A stretch of 64,000 nt of DNA. It comes from Mycolicibacterium chlorophenolicum (GTDB taxonomy: Bacteria > Actinomycetota > Actinomycetes > Mycobacteriales > Mycobacteriaceae). Below are positions 53,147 to 61,425 of the stretch, piece by piece. Both the position numbers and the translations under genes were made by a program. The notes under the pieces were generated by a model. It worked only from the letters and a program-made list of their open reading frames with translations, made no database searches and was not told where the DNA came from. Position 1 is the first letter of the stretch. Each line of letters opens with the position of its first letter. The stretch is taken from contig NZ_JYNL01000064.1 of the NCBI RefSeq assembly GCF_001044235.1, positions 897,096 through 961,095 of the forward strand, given 5' to 3'.

Positions 53147-53956
53147 TCAGTGCCGCACCACCAGAGCTGACGCGTTCGCGTGCCGGTACATCGGATGTTC
53201 GCGGTGGCCGATGATCTCCGCCAGATCACTCGACTCGGTGCTGCCGATCACCGCGAGCTGCACCCGCTCCCGGTGCTTCTTCAAGAAGTGCCGCACGTCG
53301 GCGCGTTCGGCGATCGGGTACACGTGCACACCGGGATACCGGCGGCGCAACTCTTTGACGTCGTCGTCGAGACCGTGCGGCGCCGTCGCAGAAGCCCGGT
53401 CGCCCAGCGCCAACACCGGCGCATCCCGCAGCGCCGCTTCGTGCATCGCGCAGTCGACCACCGCGGTGTGGTCGGGATCGTCGTTGACAGCCACCACGAT
53501 CCAGTTGACGCCGTGACCTGCCGTGTCGTCCGCGGGCCGGATCACCGCCACCGGGCACGAGGATTTCTCAGCGAGTTCGGACGCCGTCGACCCGAGGATC
53601 GATCGGGCGTAACGGCCGATGCCGACGGACCCGACGCACACCATCTCGGCCTGGGCCGACAGCGCGAGCAGGGCTGCGCCCGCCGGGCCGCCGACGATCG
53701 ACGTGCTGACAGAGAGCTTGGGACACCGCGACTCGACCGTCACGGCGGCCTGCTGCAGCGCGGTCCGGCCGTGGTGGACGTCCTCGTTGTAATCGTCGGT
53801 GCTGGTGTGCCGAGCCTTGGTCACGTAGACCAGGCGCAGCGGCACGCCCCGGGCGAGTGCTTCGTCAGCGGCCCATTCGGCCGCGTGCAGCGCAGCCGCC
53901 GAACCGTCGATGCCGGCGATCACCGGCCGGTCGTCGGGTGGCGTGGTGTCCGACAT
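53147..53956 (-). CDS. Universal stress protein
   Basis: A Usp of about 269 residues: VIAGIDGSAAALHAAEWAAD, then VGSVGIGRYARSILGSTAS as the ATP loop. The second half lacks the loop (VIGSTESSDLAEIIGHREHP). Three in-frame ATGs (53992, 53974, 53956) are possible; 53956 is used because GGAGAA lies just before it and the N-terminus is then compact. A weak DosR-like sequence lies near 54020-54040 but is not called. It is downstream of the ATPase/PEP synthase operon on the same strand. Confidence 0.85.
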   Translation of the reverse strand: MSDTTPPDDRPVIAGIDGSAAALHAAEWAADEALARGVPLRLVYVTKARHTSTDDYNEDVHHGRTALQQAAVTVESRCPKLSVSTSIVGGPAGAALLALSAQAEMVCVGSVGIGRYARSILGSTASELAEKSSCPVAVIRPADDTAGHGVNWIVVAVNDDPDHTAVVDCAMHEAALRDAPVLALGDRASATAPHGLDDDVKELRRRYPGVHVYPIAERADVRHFLKKHRERVQLAVIGSTESSDLAEIIGHREHPMYRHANASALVVRH

Positions 53957-54046
53957 CGCGTTCTCCGATTCCATGGGGTCTCCGTGTGTCATGTCGGCCC
54001 CGACGCTATGTCCGTGCTGGGCAGCGCAGAAGAGTCCTTGGTCACG

Positions 54047-56350
54047 TCACTGGTCACCGGTGAGCGTGAAATAGTTCTCCTCCTCCTGCAGGAAATGCAG
54101 CTGCAGCAGGGCGTAGAGGCCGTAAAGGCACGCCAGCAGGTCCTCGGTCTGGTCGGGCGCAACGCCGCCGGAAGCCCGCGCGAGCGCGACGTGGGTGCCG
54201 ATCCGGTCGGACAGCCGCTGGATCTCGGCGTGGGTCCGGCTCATCGTCGCGGTGGCCTCGCCGCCGCCGAGCGGGCGTGCCAGCGCCGGATACAGCTCGG
54301 TCTCCTCGGCGACTTCGTGGGGCAGCAGCCGCTCGGTGAGGAACGCATGGGCGCGGACCAGCGTGGCCAGGGCCGCGGCGTCGCCGCCGACCAGCTGATC
54401 GGCTGCCTCGCGCAGCAGCCCCACGGCCTCGCGCAGTTCGTCGTGCTCGGAGGCGAAGCGCCGCAAGAGTTCTCCGGTGTCGGGCGGCAGGTCGACGTGC
54501 GTGGCGGGATCGGCGCCCAGCGCCCGCAGCGCGTTGAGGATCACCGCGACGTCGATGCCCTCCTGCAGCAATGCTCCCCACGCGGGCGGCAGCCAGCCGA
54601 CGGCAGCCGCGGCCATCGCCAGTCCTGACAACGCCATGCCGACGGTGGCACTCTGCACCGCGATGCGCCGGGACCAGCGGGCGATGTCCATCGCATCGGC
54701 CAGCCGGTCCAGCCGGTTGGTGGTCAGCACGATGTCGGCGGCCTCCGACGACGCGGTGGCCCCGCGAGCGCCCATCGCGACGCCGACCGTCGCCGCCGCC
54801 AACGCGGGCGCGTCGTTGACCCCGTCGCCGACCATGATCGTGGTGGCGGATTCGCGTTCGGTGCGGACGGCGGAGACCTTGTCGGCCGGGCTCTGCTGTG
54901 CGTACACAGCGTCGAGACCCAGAACGGCGCCGACTTCACGGGCGGGGTCGGGACGGTCGCCGGTGAGCATGACGAGACGGTTCAGTCCCGCCGAGCGCAG
55001 CCGTCGGATCGTGCGGGGAGCGTCACGGCGGAGAGGATCGCGCAGCAGGACGGCCCCCACGGGCTCACCGTCGACGCAGACCCAGGCGATCGCCGCGGAG
55101 TCCAGCCGGGCCCGGTTGGACGCCGACCTCGCCCACGGCGCGGACAGGCCATCGGCGTCCAGCTTTCCCACGTACACGCGGCGGTCGTCGACGGTCGCGG
55201 TGGCGCCCCTGCCGGGTTCCTCGGTGACGTTCGTCGGCAGCGCCGGTTCCAGCCCTTGAGCCAATGCCTCGGCCACGATGGCCTCGGCCAGGACGTGGGC
55301 CGACATCTGGTCGACCGAGGCGGCGAGTGCCAGCACATCGGCCGCCCGATGTCCTGGTGCGGTGAGGGTCTCCAGGACCGTCGGGCGACCCTGAGTGAGC
55401 GTGCCGGTCTTGTCGAGCACGAGAGTGGTTGCGTGCCCCAGGCTTTCGAGCGCACCGCCGCTGCGGATCACCACTCCTCGGCGGGAGGCGCGCGACAGGC
55501 CCGACACGATCGCGACCGGAGCGGCGAGCAGTAGCGGGCAGGGGGTCGCGACCACCAGCACTGCGACGGCCCGTGCCGCCGAACCGCTGAACCACCATGC
55601 CGCCCCGGCGGTCAGCAGCGTGACGGGCAGGAACCACGCGGCGATGCTGTCGGCGAGCCGGATGATGGGTGCGCTCTCGGCGCCGGCTTCCCGGGCGAGC
55701 CGGACGATGCCGGCGTAGGTGCTGTCCGCAGCGGTGGCCGTCGCGCGCAGATCGAACGCCCCTCCGGCATTGACGGCGCCGCTGCGGATCATGTCGCCGG
55801 CCGGGTGCTCGACGTGCAGGGGCTCGCCGGTGAGCACCGACTCGTCGAGGACGGCCACCGTGCCGGTGACCCGTCCGTCGACCGGGACGACCTCGCCGGG
55901 TCTGACGACCAGCAGGTCGTCGACCGCCACGTCGTCCAGGGAGACCGTGACCACCGTCTCGCCGGTGCGGCGGCGTGCAGAGCGCGGCGCATGCGCCAAC
56001 AGCGCCTGCAGATCATGGGACGCGCGGCGCTGGGCGGCCGCTTCGAGCGCGCGGCCGCCGGCCAGCATCACCGCGATCAGCGCACCGGCCAGGTACTCAC
56101 CGACCACCAGCGTGCCGACCAGGGACAGCACCGCGATGACGTCGACTCCCGCCCGGCCGTGCCGCAGCGTGGCGATCACCCACCACAGGGCCGGCGCCAG
56201 CGCGACCAGGGTGCCCGCGATCCAGCATCCGTCGGCGAGCCGCTGGTGGCCTGCGGCCCAGGCGATTCCGCCCGCGGCGAGAGCGCCCACGGTGATCACG
56301 GTCAGGGTCGGCTCCAGGTACCTGCGCCACTGCGCGAGCACGGCGGTCAT
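54047..56350 (-). CDS. P1B-type metal ATPase with C-terminal hemerythrin domain
   Basis: A 767-residue ATPase without N-terminal metal domain. TM4 metal site is TPCP (VVATPCPLLLAAP near residue 270), Asp is in LDKTGTLTQG near residue 312, and VGDGVNDAPALAAATVGVAM is present. From about residue 637 a hemerythrin-like four-helix domain follows, with iron-ligand His/Glu in EHDELREAV, PHEVAEETELYPAL, RTHAEI and HFLQEEENYF. TPC plus C-terminal hemerythrin defines the P1B-5 group; a rhizobial member moves Ni and Fe. The di-iron site could sense O2, NO or iron. It is coupled to the MgtA-like gene by a four-base overlap. Confidence 0.88.
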   Translation of the reverse strand: MTAVLAQWRRYLEPTLTVITVGALAAGGIAWAAGHQRLADGCWIAGTLVALAPALWWVIATLRHGRAGVDVIAVLSLVGTLVVGEYLAGALIAVMLAGGRALEAAAQRRASHDLQALLAHAPRSARRRTGETVVTVSLDDVAVDDLLVVRPGEVVPVDGRVTGTVAVLDESVLTGEPLHVEHPAGDMIRSGAVNAGGAFDLRATATAADSTYAGIVRLAREAGAESAPIIRLADSIAAWFLPVTLLTAGAAWWFSGSAARAVAVLVVATPCPLLLAAPVAIVSGLSRASRRGVVIRSGGALESLGHATTLVLDKTGTLTQGRPTVLETLTAPGHRAADVLALAASVDQMSAHVLAEAIVAEALAQGLEPALPTNVTEEPGRGATATVDDRRVYVGKLDADGLSAPWARSASNRARLDSAAIAWVCVDGEPVGAVLLRDPLRRDAPRTIRRLRSAGLNRLVMLTGDRPDPAREVGAVLGLDAVYAQQSPADKVSAVRTERESATTIMVGDGVNDAPALAAATVGVAMGARGATASSEAADIVLTTNRLDRLADAMDIARWSRRIAVQSATVGMALSGLAMAAAAVGWLPPAWGALLQEGIDVAVILNALRALGADPATHVDLPPDTGELLRRFASEHDELREAVGLLREAADQLVGGDAAALATLVRAHAFLTERLLPHEVAEETELYPALARPLGGGEATATMSRTHAEIQRLSDRIGTHVALARASGGVAPDQTEDLLACLYGLYALLQLHFLQEEENYFTLTGDQ

Positions 56351-58962
56351 CGAGGTGCCACCACCGGCAGCCGGTCGGGGTGACTGAACCGGGCGGCACG
56401 GCGATGGATGCGGTGGATTTCTCCGCGGGTGCGGTGCGCCGCGCCGGCCATGTGCATCGGCTCGGCATAGAACACGGATTTGGTGACGTCGACCAGGACG
56501 AGATAGGCGATCGTCAGCGCGACGAGTGCGGCGAAGAACAGCCAGGGCAGCGGGGTGAATCCGAGACGCGCCGCGACAGGGGAGAGGGTGAGCATGACGC
56601 CGACCGCGATCACGGCGCCCGTGGTGACGATCAGTAGCGCGGCCGGCCGGCTCCGGAGGAACGGCACCCGGCGCGTGCGGATCGCGAAGATGATCAGCGT
56701 CTGGGTGGCCAGCGATTCGACGAACCAGCCCGTGCGGAACTCGACCGGACCCGCGTTGAGGACGCCGAGCATCAGACCGAAGGTCAGGAAATCGAACAAC
56801 GAGCTGACCGGTCCGAACGTCAGCATGAAGCGCCGGATGAAGGCGATGTTCCAGTGCGCGGGCGCGTGCAACTGCTCCTCGTCGACGTGGTCGGCGGGGA
56901 TCGCCAGCTGCGACGTGTCGTAGAGCAGGTTGTTGAGCAGGATCTGCCCGGGCAGCATCGGCAGGAACGGCAGCACGGCCGACGCCGCCGCGGCGCTGAA
57001 CATGTTGCCGAAGTTGCTCGACGTCCCCATCAGGACGTACTTGATCGTGTTCGCGAAGATGCGCCGGCCCTCGGCCACACCCGCCGCGAGCACATCGAGA
57101 TCCTTCTCCAACAGCACCACGTCTGCCGCGTCCTTGGCCACGTCGGTGGCGGTGTCCACCGATATCCCGACATCGGCGGAGTGCAGCGCCAGGGCGTCGT
57201 TGACACCGTCGCCGAGGAATCCGACCGACCGTCCGGTGTGCCGCAGCGACGCGACGATGCGGGCCTTCTGCGTGGGGGAGATCCGGGCGAAGATCGTGTG
57301 ATCCCGAGTAGCGGCGTCGAGGTGCTCATCGTCGATCTGCTGGAGCTGCGCCCCGGTGAGTGTGCCCTTGCTGGGTAAACCCAAATCGGCACAGACCTTT
57401 TCGGCCACCTGAGCATTGTCGCCGGTGGCGATCTTGACCTCGATGCCCAGCGCCGCGAGACGGGCCAGCGAGTCGCGCGCAGCCGGCTTCGGATTGTCGG
57501 CGAAGACCAGGAACCCCTCGAGGCACAACCCGGTCTCGTCGTCGGCCGACAGCCGGGTGATACCGTCGCCGGGTCTGCTGGCCACCGCGACCACCCGCCG
57601 GCCGTCGGCGAACAACGCCGACAGCGTGGCCGTCGCGTCGGGGGGCACCTCAACGCAGCGCGCCATCACCTGCTCAGGGGCGCCTTTGACCACCAGCACG
57701 CGGCGTGGGCCGTCGTCGACCAGGGCCGAGGTGGACCGCCGGGTGTGGTCGAAGGGCAGCACCGCCACGCGCGTAACGCCCTTGACAGGCCGATGACCCG
57801 CCCACAGCGCGGCGTCGAGATCGTTGGCGCTCACCCCCCCGACAGCCGGGTCGAGGTCGGTGGCCAGCAGCCCGGACAGAAGCACCGCGGCGGCGGCCAC
57901 CCCGGAGGGATCGACGGCCTCGATCAACTCCACCCGTCCCTCGGTCAACGTGCCCGTCTTGTCGGTGATCAGGATGTCGATGTCACCGAGATCCTCGATG
58001 CAGACCAGTCGCTTGACCAGAACCTTCAGCTTCGCCAGCCGCCGTGAGCCGGTCGCCAGGCTGGTACTGACCACGGCGGGCAACAGCTGCGGGGTGATGC
58101 CGACGGCGATCGCCAGGCCGAACAGAGCCGAGTCGATCAGCGGGCGGCCGAGCAGCAGGTTGGTGACGATGATGACGGCGGTCAGCATCAGAGCCACCCG
58201 CAGCAGCAGATAGGAGAAGCGACGCAGGCCGGCCTGGAAGTCGGTCTCCGGCTGGCGTTCCCCTAATCCGACTGCGATGCGGCCGAATTCGGCGTCGGCA
58301 CCCGTCGCGTAGACCACCGCCGTCGCCTCGCCCGCGCTGACGACCGTTCCCATGTAGGCCAGATCGCGCGCGTCGCCGACCGCAGTGCCCGCCGGTGCGG
58401 GCGCGCTCGACTTCTCGGCCGTCGCGGACTCCCCGGTGAGGATGCTCTCGTTGCACTCCAGGCCGTTGACGTCGATGAGCCTGACATCGGCAGGGACCAG
58501 TTCCCCGAGCTCGAGCCTGATCACGTCGCCGGGCACCAACCCGATGACGTCGACTCGGCCGAAGCTCCCGTCACGACGCACCACCGCGGTGTGGTGGATA
58601 CCGGAATGCATTGCTGCAGCGGCGCGTTCCGCCCGGTACTCGTTCACGAAGCCGAGGCCGACACTGACGAGCAGGATGGCTCCGATGATGGTCGCCTGCG
58701 TGCTGTCGCCGAGGAAGTACGACAGCACCGCGGTCACCGCGAGCAGGCCGAGCACGGCGTTGGAGAGCTGACGGCGCAGCACCATCGCGGCGCTCACCCG
58801 GTGCGTGCGCACCACGTTCGCGCCGACCGCGGCGATGCGGGCGGTCGCGTCGGCGGTACTCAGCCCATCGACTGTGGTGCCGAGCAGGGTCAGCACGTCG
58901 TCGAGCGGTGAGCTCGCGATGGTGTCCCGATTGCGAACGGCGGCCGGCAGCGTCGCGGTCAC
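56347..58962 (-). CDS. MgtA-like (P3B) magnesium-type ATPase
   Basis: An 871-residue P-type ATPase. The segment VGITPQLLPAVVSTSLATGS in TM4, then KVLVKRLVCIEDLGDIDILI and TDKTGTLTEG near residue 333, is the P3B/MgtA pattern. GFLGDGVNDALALHSADVGI is also typical (Leu for the usual Pro). It is predicted to take up Mg2+ across the membrane. The start at 58962 overlaps the PEP synthase stop, and its stop overlaps the hemerythrin-ATPase start, so all three form one operon. No Mg2+-sensing leader can be present because the gene is internal. Confidence 0.87.
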   Translation of the reverse strand: MTATLPAAVRNRDTIASSPLDDVLTLLGTTVDGLSTADATARIAAVGANVVRTHRVSAAMVLRRQLSNAVLGLLAVTAVLSYFLGDSTQATIIGAILLVSVGLGFVNEYRAERAAAAMHSGIHHTAVVRRDGSFGRVDVIGLVPGDVIRLELGELVPADVRLIDVNGLECNESILTGESATAEKSSAPAPAGTAVGDARDLAYMGTVVSAGEATAVVYATGADAEFGRIAVGLGERQPETDFQAGLRRFSYLLLRVALMLTAVIIVTNLLLGRPLIDSALFGLAIAVGITPQLLPAVVSTSLATGSRRLAKLKVLVKRLVCIEDLGDIDILITDKTGTLTEGRVELIEAVDPSGVAAAAVLLSGLLATDLDPAVGGVSANDLDAALWAGHRPVKGVTRVAVLPFDHTRRSTSALVDDGPRRVLVVKGAPEQVMARCVEVPPDATATLSALFADGRRVVAVASRPGDGITRLSADDETGLCLEGFLVFADNPKPAARDSLARLAALGIEVKIATGDNAQVAEKVCADLGLPSKGTLTGAQLQQIDDEHLDAATRDHTIFARISPTQKARIVASLRHTGRSVGFLGDGVNDALALHSADVGISVDTATDVAKDAADVVLLEKDLDVLAAGVAEGRRIFANTIKYVLMGTSSNFGNMFSAAAASAVLPFLPMLPGQILLNNLLYDTSQLAIPADHVDEEQLHAPAHWNIAFIRRFMLTFGPVSSLFDFLTFGLMLGVLNAGPVEFRTGWFVESLATQTLIIFAIRTRRVPFLRSRPAALLIVTTGAVIAVGVMLTLSPVAARLGFTPLPWLFFAALVALTIAYLVLVDVTKSVFYAEPMHMAGAAHRTRGEIHRIHRRAARFSHPDRLPVVAPR

Positions 58963-61238
58963 CGCGCCGCTTCGAGAAGGACCCGTCGCTCGGCTGCGGC
59001 GATCACGCGCCGAGCGGACGCTGCCGCGTCAGGGTTGACCGACACCGACGTGATACCCATCCGGACCAGATGTTCGGCGAACGCGGGATTGGTCGACGGC
59101 GCCTGGCCGCACAGCGACGACGTGATACCCATCCGCTGTGCGGTGGCGATGATCTGACGGATCGCGTCGAGCACGGCCGGATCCGCTTCGTCGAACAGCT
59201 CTGCGCACACATCGGAGTCGCGGTCGACGCCGAGCACCAGCTGGGTCAGGTCGTTGCTGCCGATGGAGACCCCGTCGACACCCATTCCGATGTACTCGGG
59301 CAGCCAGTGCACCACCGACGGCACTTCGGCCATCACCCACCGGTGCAGGCCCCGCTGCCGCCCCAGGGGGCTGGCGTCGACCAGTTCCAGGCAGGCCTCG
59401 AGCTCCCAGCGGGTGCGCACGAACGGGATCATCAGGGTGACATTGGGTGACTGCTCACGCACGCGGGCCAGCGCTTCGAGCTCGAGGGCGAACAGGTCGG
59501 GTTCGGATACATAGCGGTAGCAGCCGCGGTAGCCGATCATCGGGTTGTGCTCGACGGGCTCGTACGCCTCGCCGCCCACCAGTCCGCGGAACTCGTTGCT
59601 GCGGAAGTCGGTGGCCCGGTAGACCACCGGGCGCGTGCCGAACGCCGCCGCGATTCGCCCCACCGAGGCGACCAACTTGTCGACCAGGGTGCTCTGCTCG
59701 CCGTGCGCGATCAGGTCGCGTGGATGGCGGCCGCCGAGCGCCTCGGTCAGCATGAACTCGGCACGCAGCAGCCCGACGCCGTCGACGGGTTGTGCCGCAA
59801 CGGATTCTGCGGACTCGGGCATTGCCAGGTTGACGTAGACGCGGGTACCAGTGACCTCGCTGACCACCGGAGCCGGAGCGCTGCGCTCGGTGACCGAGAC
59901 CGTCGGCTTGGGCTCGACCCGACCTGACACCACCTCTCCGCGCGCCCCGTCGACCGTGACCACGGTCCCGTTGTGCAGATCGCGGGTCGCGGTGCGCGTA
60001 CCGACGATGCAGGGCACCCCGAGCTCACGGGCCACGATCGCGGCGTGGCACGTCATTCCTCCGGTGTCGGTGACCAGCGCGGCGGCGCGGCGGATCGTCG
60101 GCAGCCAGTCGGGATTGGTCATCTGCGCGACGAGGATCTCTCCCTTCTCGAGCCGCTCGCCCTGATCGGGCGTCTCGAGCACCCGGACCCTGCCCGACGC
60201 GATGCCGGGCGCCGCGGCCAGCCCGCGCGCCAGCACCACGTGCTTCTCGGCCGCGGCCGGGGTGGTGTGGCCAAGTGTGGTGATCGGGCGGGCCTGCACC
60301 AGATAGGTCTTGCCGCCGGCGATCGCCCACTCCGTGTCCTGGGGGCAGCCGTTGTGCCGCTCGGTGGCGATCGCGAGTTCGGCGATCGTGCGGAGTTCGT
60401 CGTCGGAGAGCACCCGCGAATCCGCCTCTGCCTCGCTGAGATCGACCGTGGTGTCGTGGCCGTCGGCGCCGCGGATGATCTTGAACGCCTTGTGGCCGAG
60501 CCGGACATCGAGCGGGGCCAGCGTGTCCTTGGCGACGAGATAGGTGTCGGGTTCCACCTCGCCGGACACCACGACCTCGCCCAGACCGAAGGCGCCCTCG
60601 ATGACGACCCGGTCCTGGGCGCCGTTGCTGGGGTCGGCAGTGAACGCGACCCCGGCCTTCTCCGAGTCGACCATCAGCTGGACGACGACCGCCATCGCCG
60701 GGTCGGCGGTGAAGCCGCGGCTGGCGCGGTAGGTGATGACGCGCGGGCTGAACAGCGACATCCAGCACCGCACCACGGCGTCGATCAGCCCGTCCTCGCC
60801 GGTGATGTTGGTCAAGGTCGCGTTCATCCCCGCGAACGACGCGTCCGCCCCGTCCTCGCCGGTCGCCGAGGACCGCACCGCCACGACCGACGTCGGGCCC
60901 AGCGCGGTGTAGGCGTCCAGGATCCGTCGGCGCACCGAGTCGCTGACGCCGGCCTTGTGCACCAGGCCCTGCATCCGCTCACAGCGCTCGGTGAGCGCGA
61001 CGGTGTCGGAGGCAGCCTGCAGCGCCTCGCGATGCAGCGCGTTGAGCTCCGCGTCGACCCCGCCGGAGCGCATGGACTCGCGGTAGCAGTCGCGCAGCAG
61101 CACGAAACCCGGCGGGACCGGCAGCTCGGCGGCGACCATTTCGCCCATGTTCGCGCCCTTGCCACCCGCTTCTTCGGCGTCGGCGATCGTCAGCGTGGAG
61201 ATGTCGCGCACGTACGTGTCTTGCCGTGTTGCAGCCAT
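58959..61238 (-). CDS. ppsA: Phosphoenolpyruvate synthase
   Basis: A 759-residue enzyme with the three PEP synthase domains: N-terminal ATP-grasp (GGKGANMGEMVAA; SVVAVRSSATGEDGADASFA), central phospho-His domain (GGMTCHAAIVARELGVPCIV, His near residue 398), and C-terminal PEP/pyruvate TIM barrel (GSNDLTQLVLGVDRD, SLCGQAPS with catalytic Cys). It interconverts pyruvate and PEP at the expense of ATP. Length is close to E. coli PpsA. It heads the operon with two P-type ATPases and is divergent from the otsB1-like gene over a candidate DosR box. Confidence 0.92.
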   Translation of the reverse strand: MAATRQDTYVRDISTLTIADAEEAGGKGANMGEMVAAELPVPPGFVLLRDCYRESMRSGGVDAELNALHREALQAASDTVALTERCERMQGLVHKAGVSDSVRRRILDAYTALGPTSVVAVRSSATGEDGADASFAGMNATLTNITGEDGLIDAVVRCWMSLFSPRVITYRASRGFTADPAMAVVVQLMVDSEKAGVAFTADPSNGAQDRVVIEGAFGLGEVVVSGEVEPDTYLVAKDTLAPLDVRLGHKAFKIIRGADGHDTTVDLSEAEADSRVLSDDELRTIAELAIATERHNGCPQDTEWAIAGGKTYLVQARPITTLGHTTPAAAEKHVVLARGLAAAPGIASGRVRVLETPDQGERLEKGEILVAQMTNPDWLPTIRRAAALVTDTGGMTCHAAIVARELGVPCIVGTRTATRDLHNGTVVTVDGARGEVVSGRVEPKPTVSVTERSAPAPVVSEVTGTRVYVNLAMPESAESVAAQPVDGVGLLRAEFMLTEALGGRHPRDLIAHGEQSTLVDKLVASVGRIAAAFGTRPVVYRATDFRSNEFRGLVGGEAYEPVEHNPMIGYRGCYRYVSEPDLFALELEALARVREQSPNVTLMIPFVRTRWELEACLELVDASPLGRQRGLHRWVMAEVPSVVHWLPEYIGMGVDGVSIGSNDLTQLVLGVDRDSDVCAELFDEADPAVLDAIRQIIATAQRMGITSSLCGQAPSTNPAFAEHLVRMGITSVSVNPDAAASARRVIAAAERRVLLEAAR

Positions 61239-61342
61239 GTGTCCACCCTCTGCGTTCCCGCCCCGCGCGCGTACCGTCCGAGGGCCACAGCGCCGCGCCG
61301 AAGGTCCCGAATGCCGAGGGCAGAAGGTCCTCGACCGGACAA

Positions 61343-61362
61343 CGAGTGACTTCCTGCCCTTC
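61343..61362. promoter_or_regulatory. Candidate DosR box in the ppsA/otsB1 divergent promoter
   Basis: CGAGTGACTTCCTGCCCTTC fits the GACTT and CCC parts of the DosR consensus. It lies 104 bases from the PEP synthase start and 63 bases before the otsB1-like start. Confidence 0.6.
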
Positions 61363-61425
61363 CGTGGGCCACCTCCGAGACGATCACATGGGGCTCATGG
61401 CCTTTGGGGTGTGAGGAGGATGAGC

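Noticed and set aside
53993..54046. A seventh DosR box before the Usp at 53147
   Set aside because: The best alignment has wrong spacing and several core mismatches.
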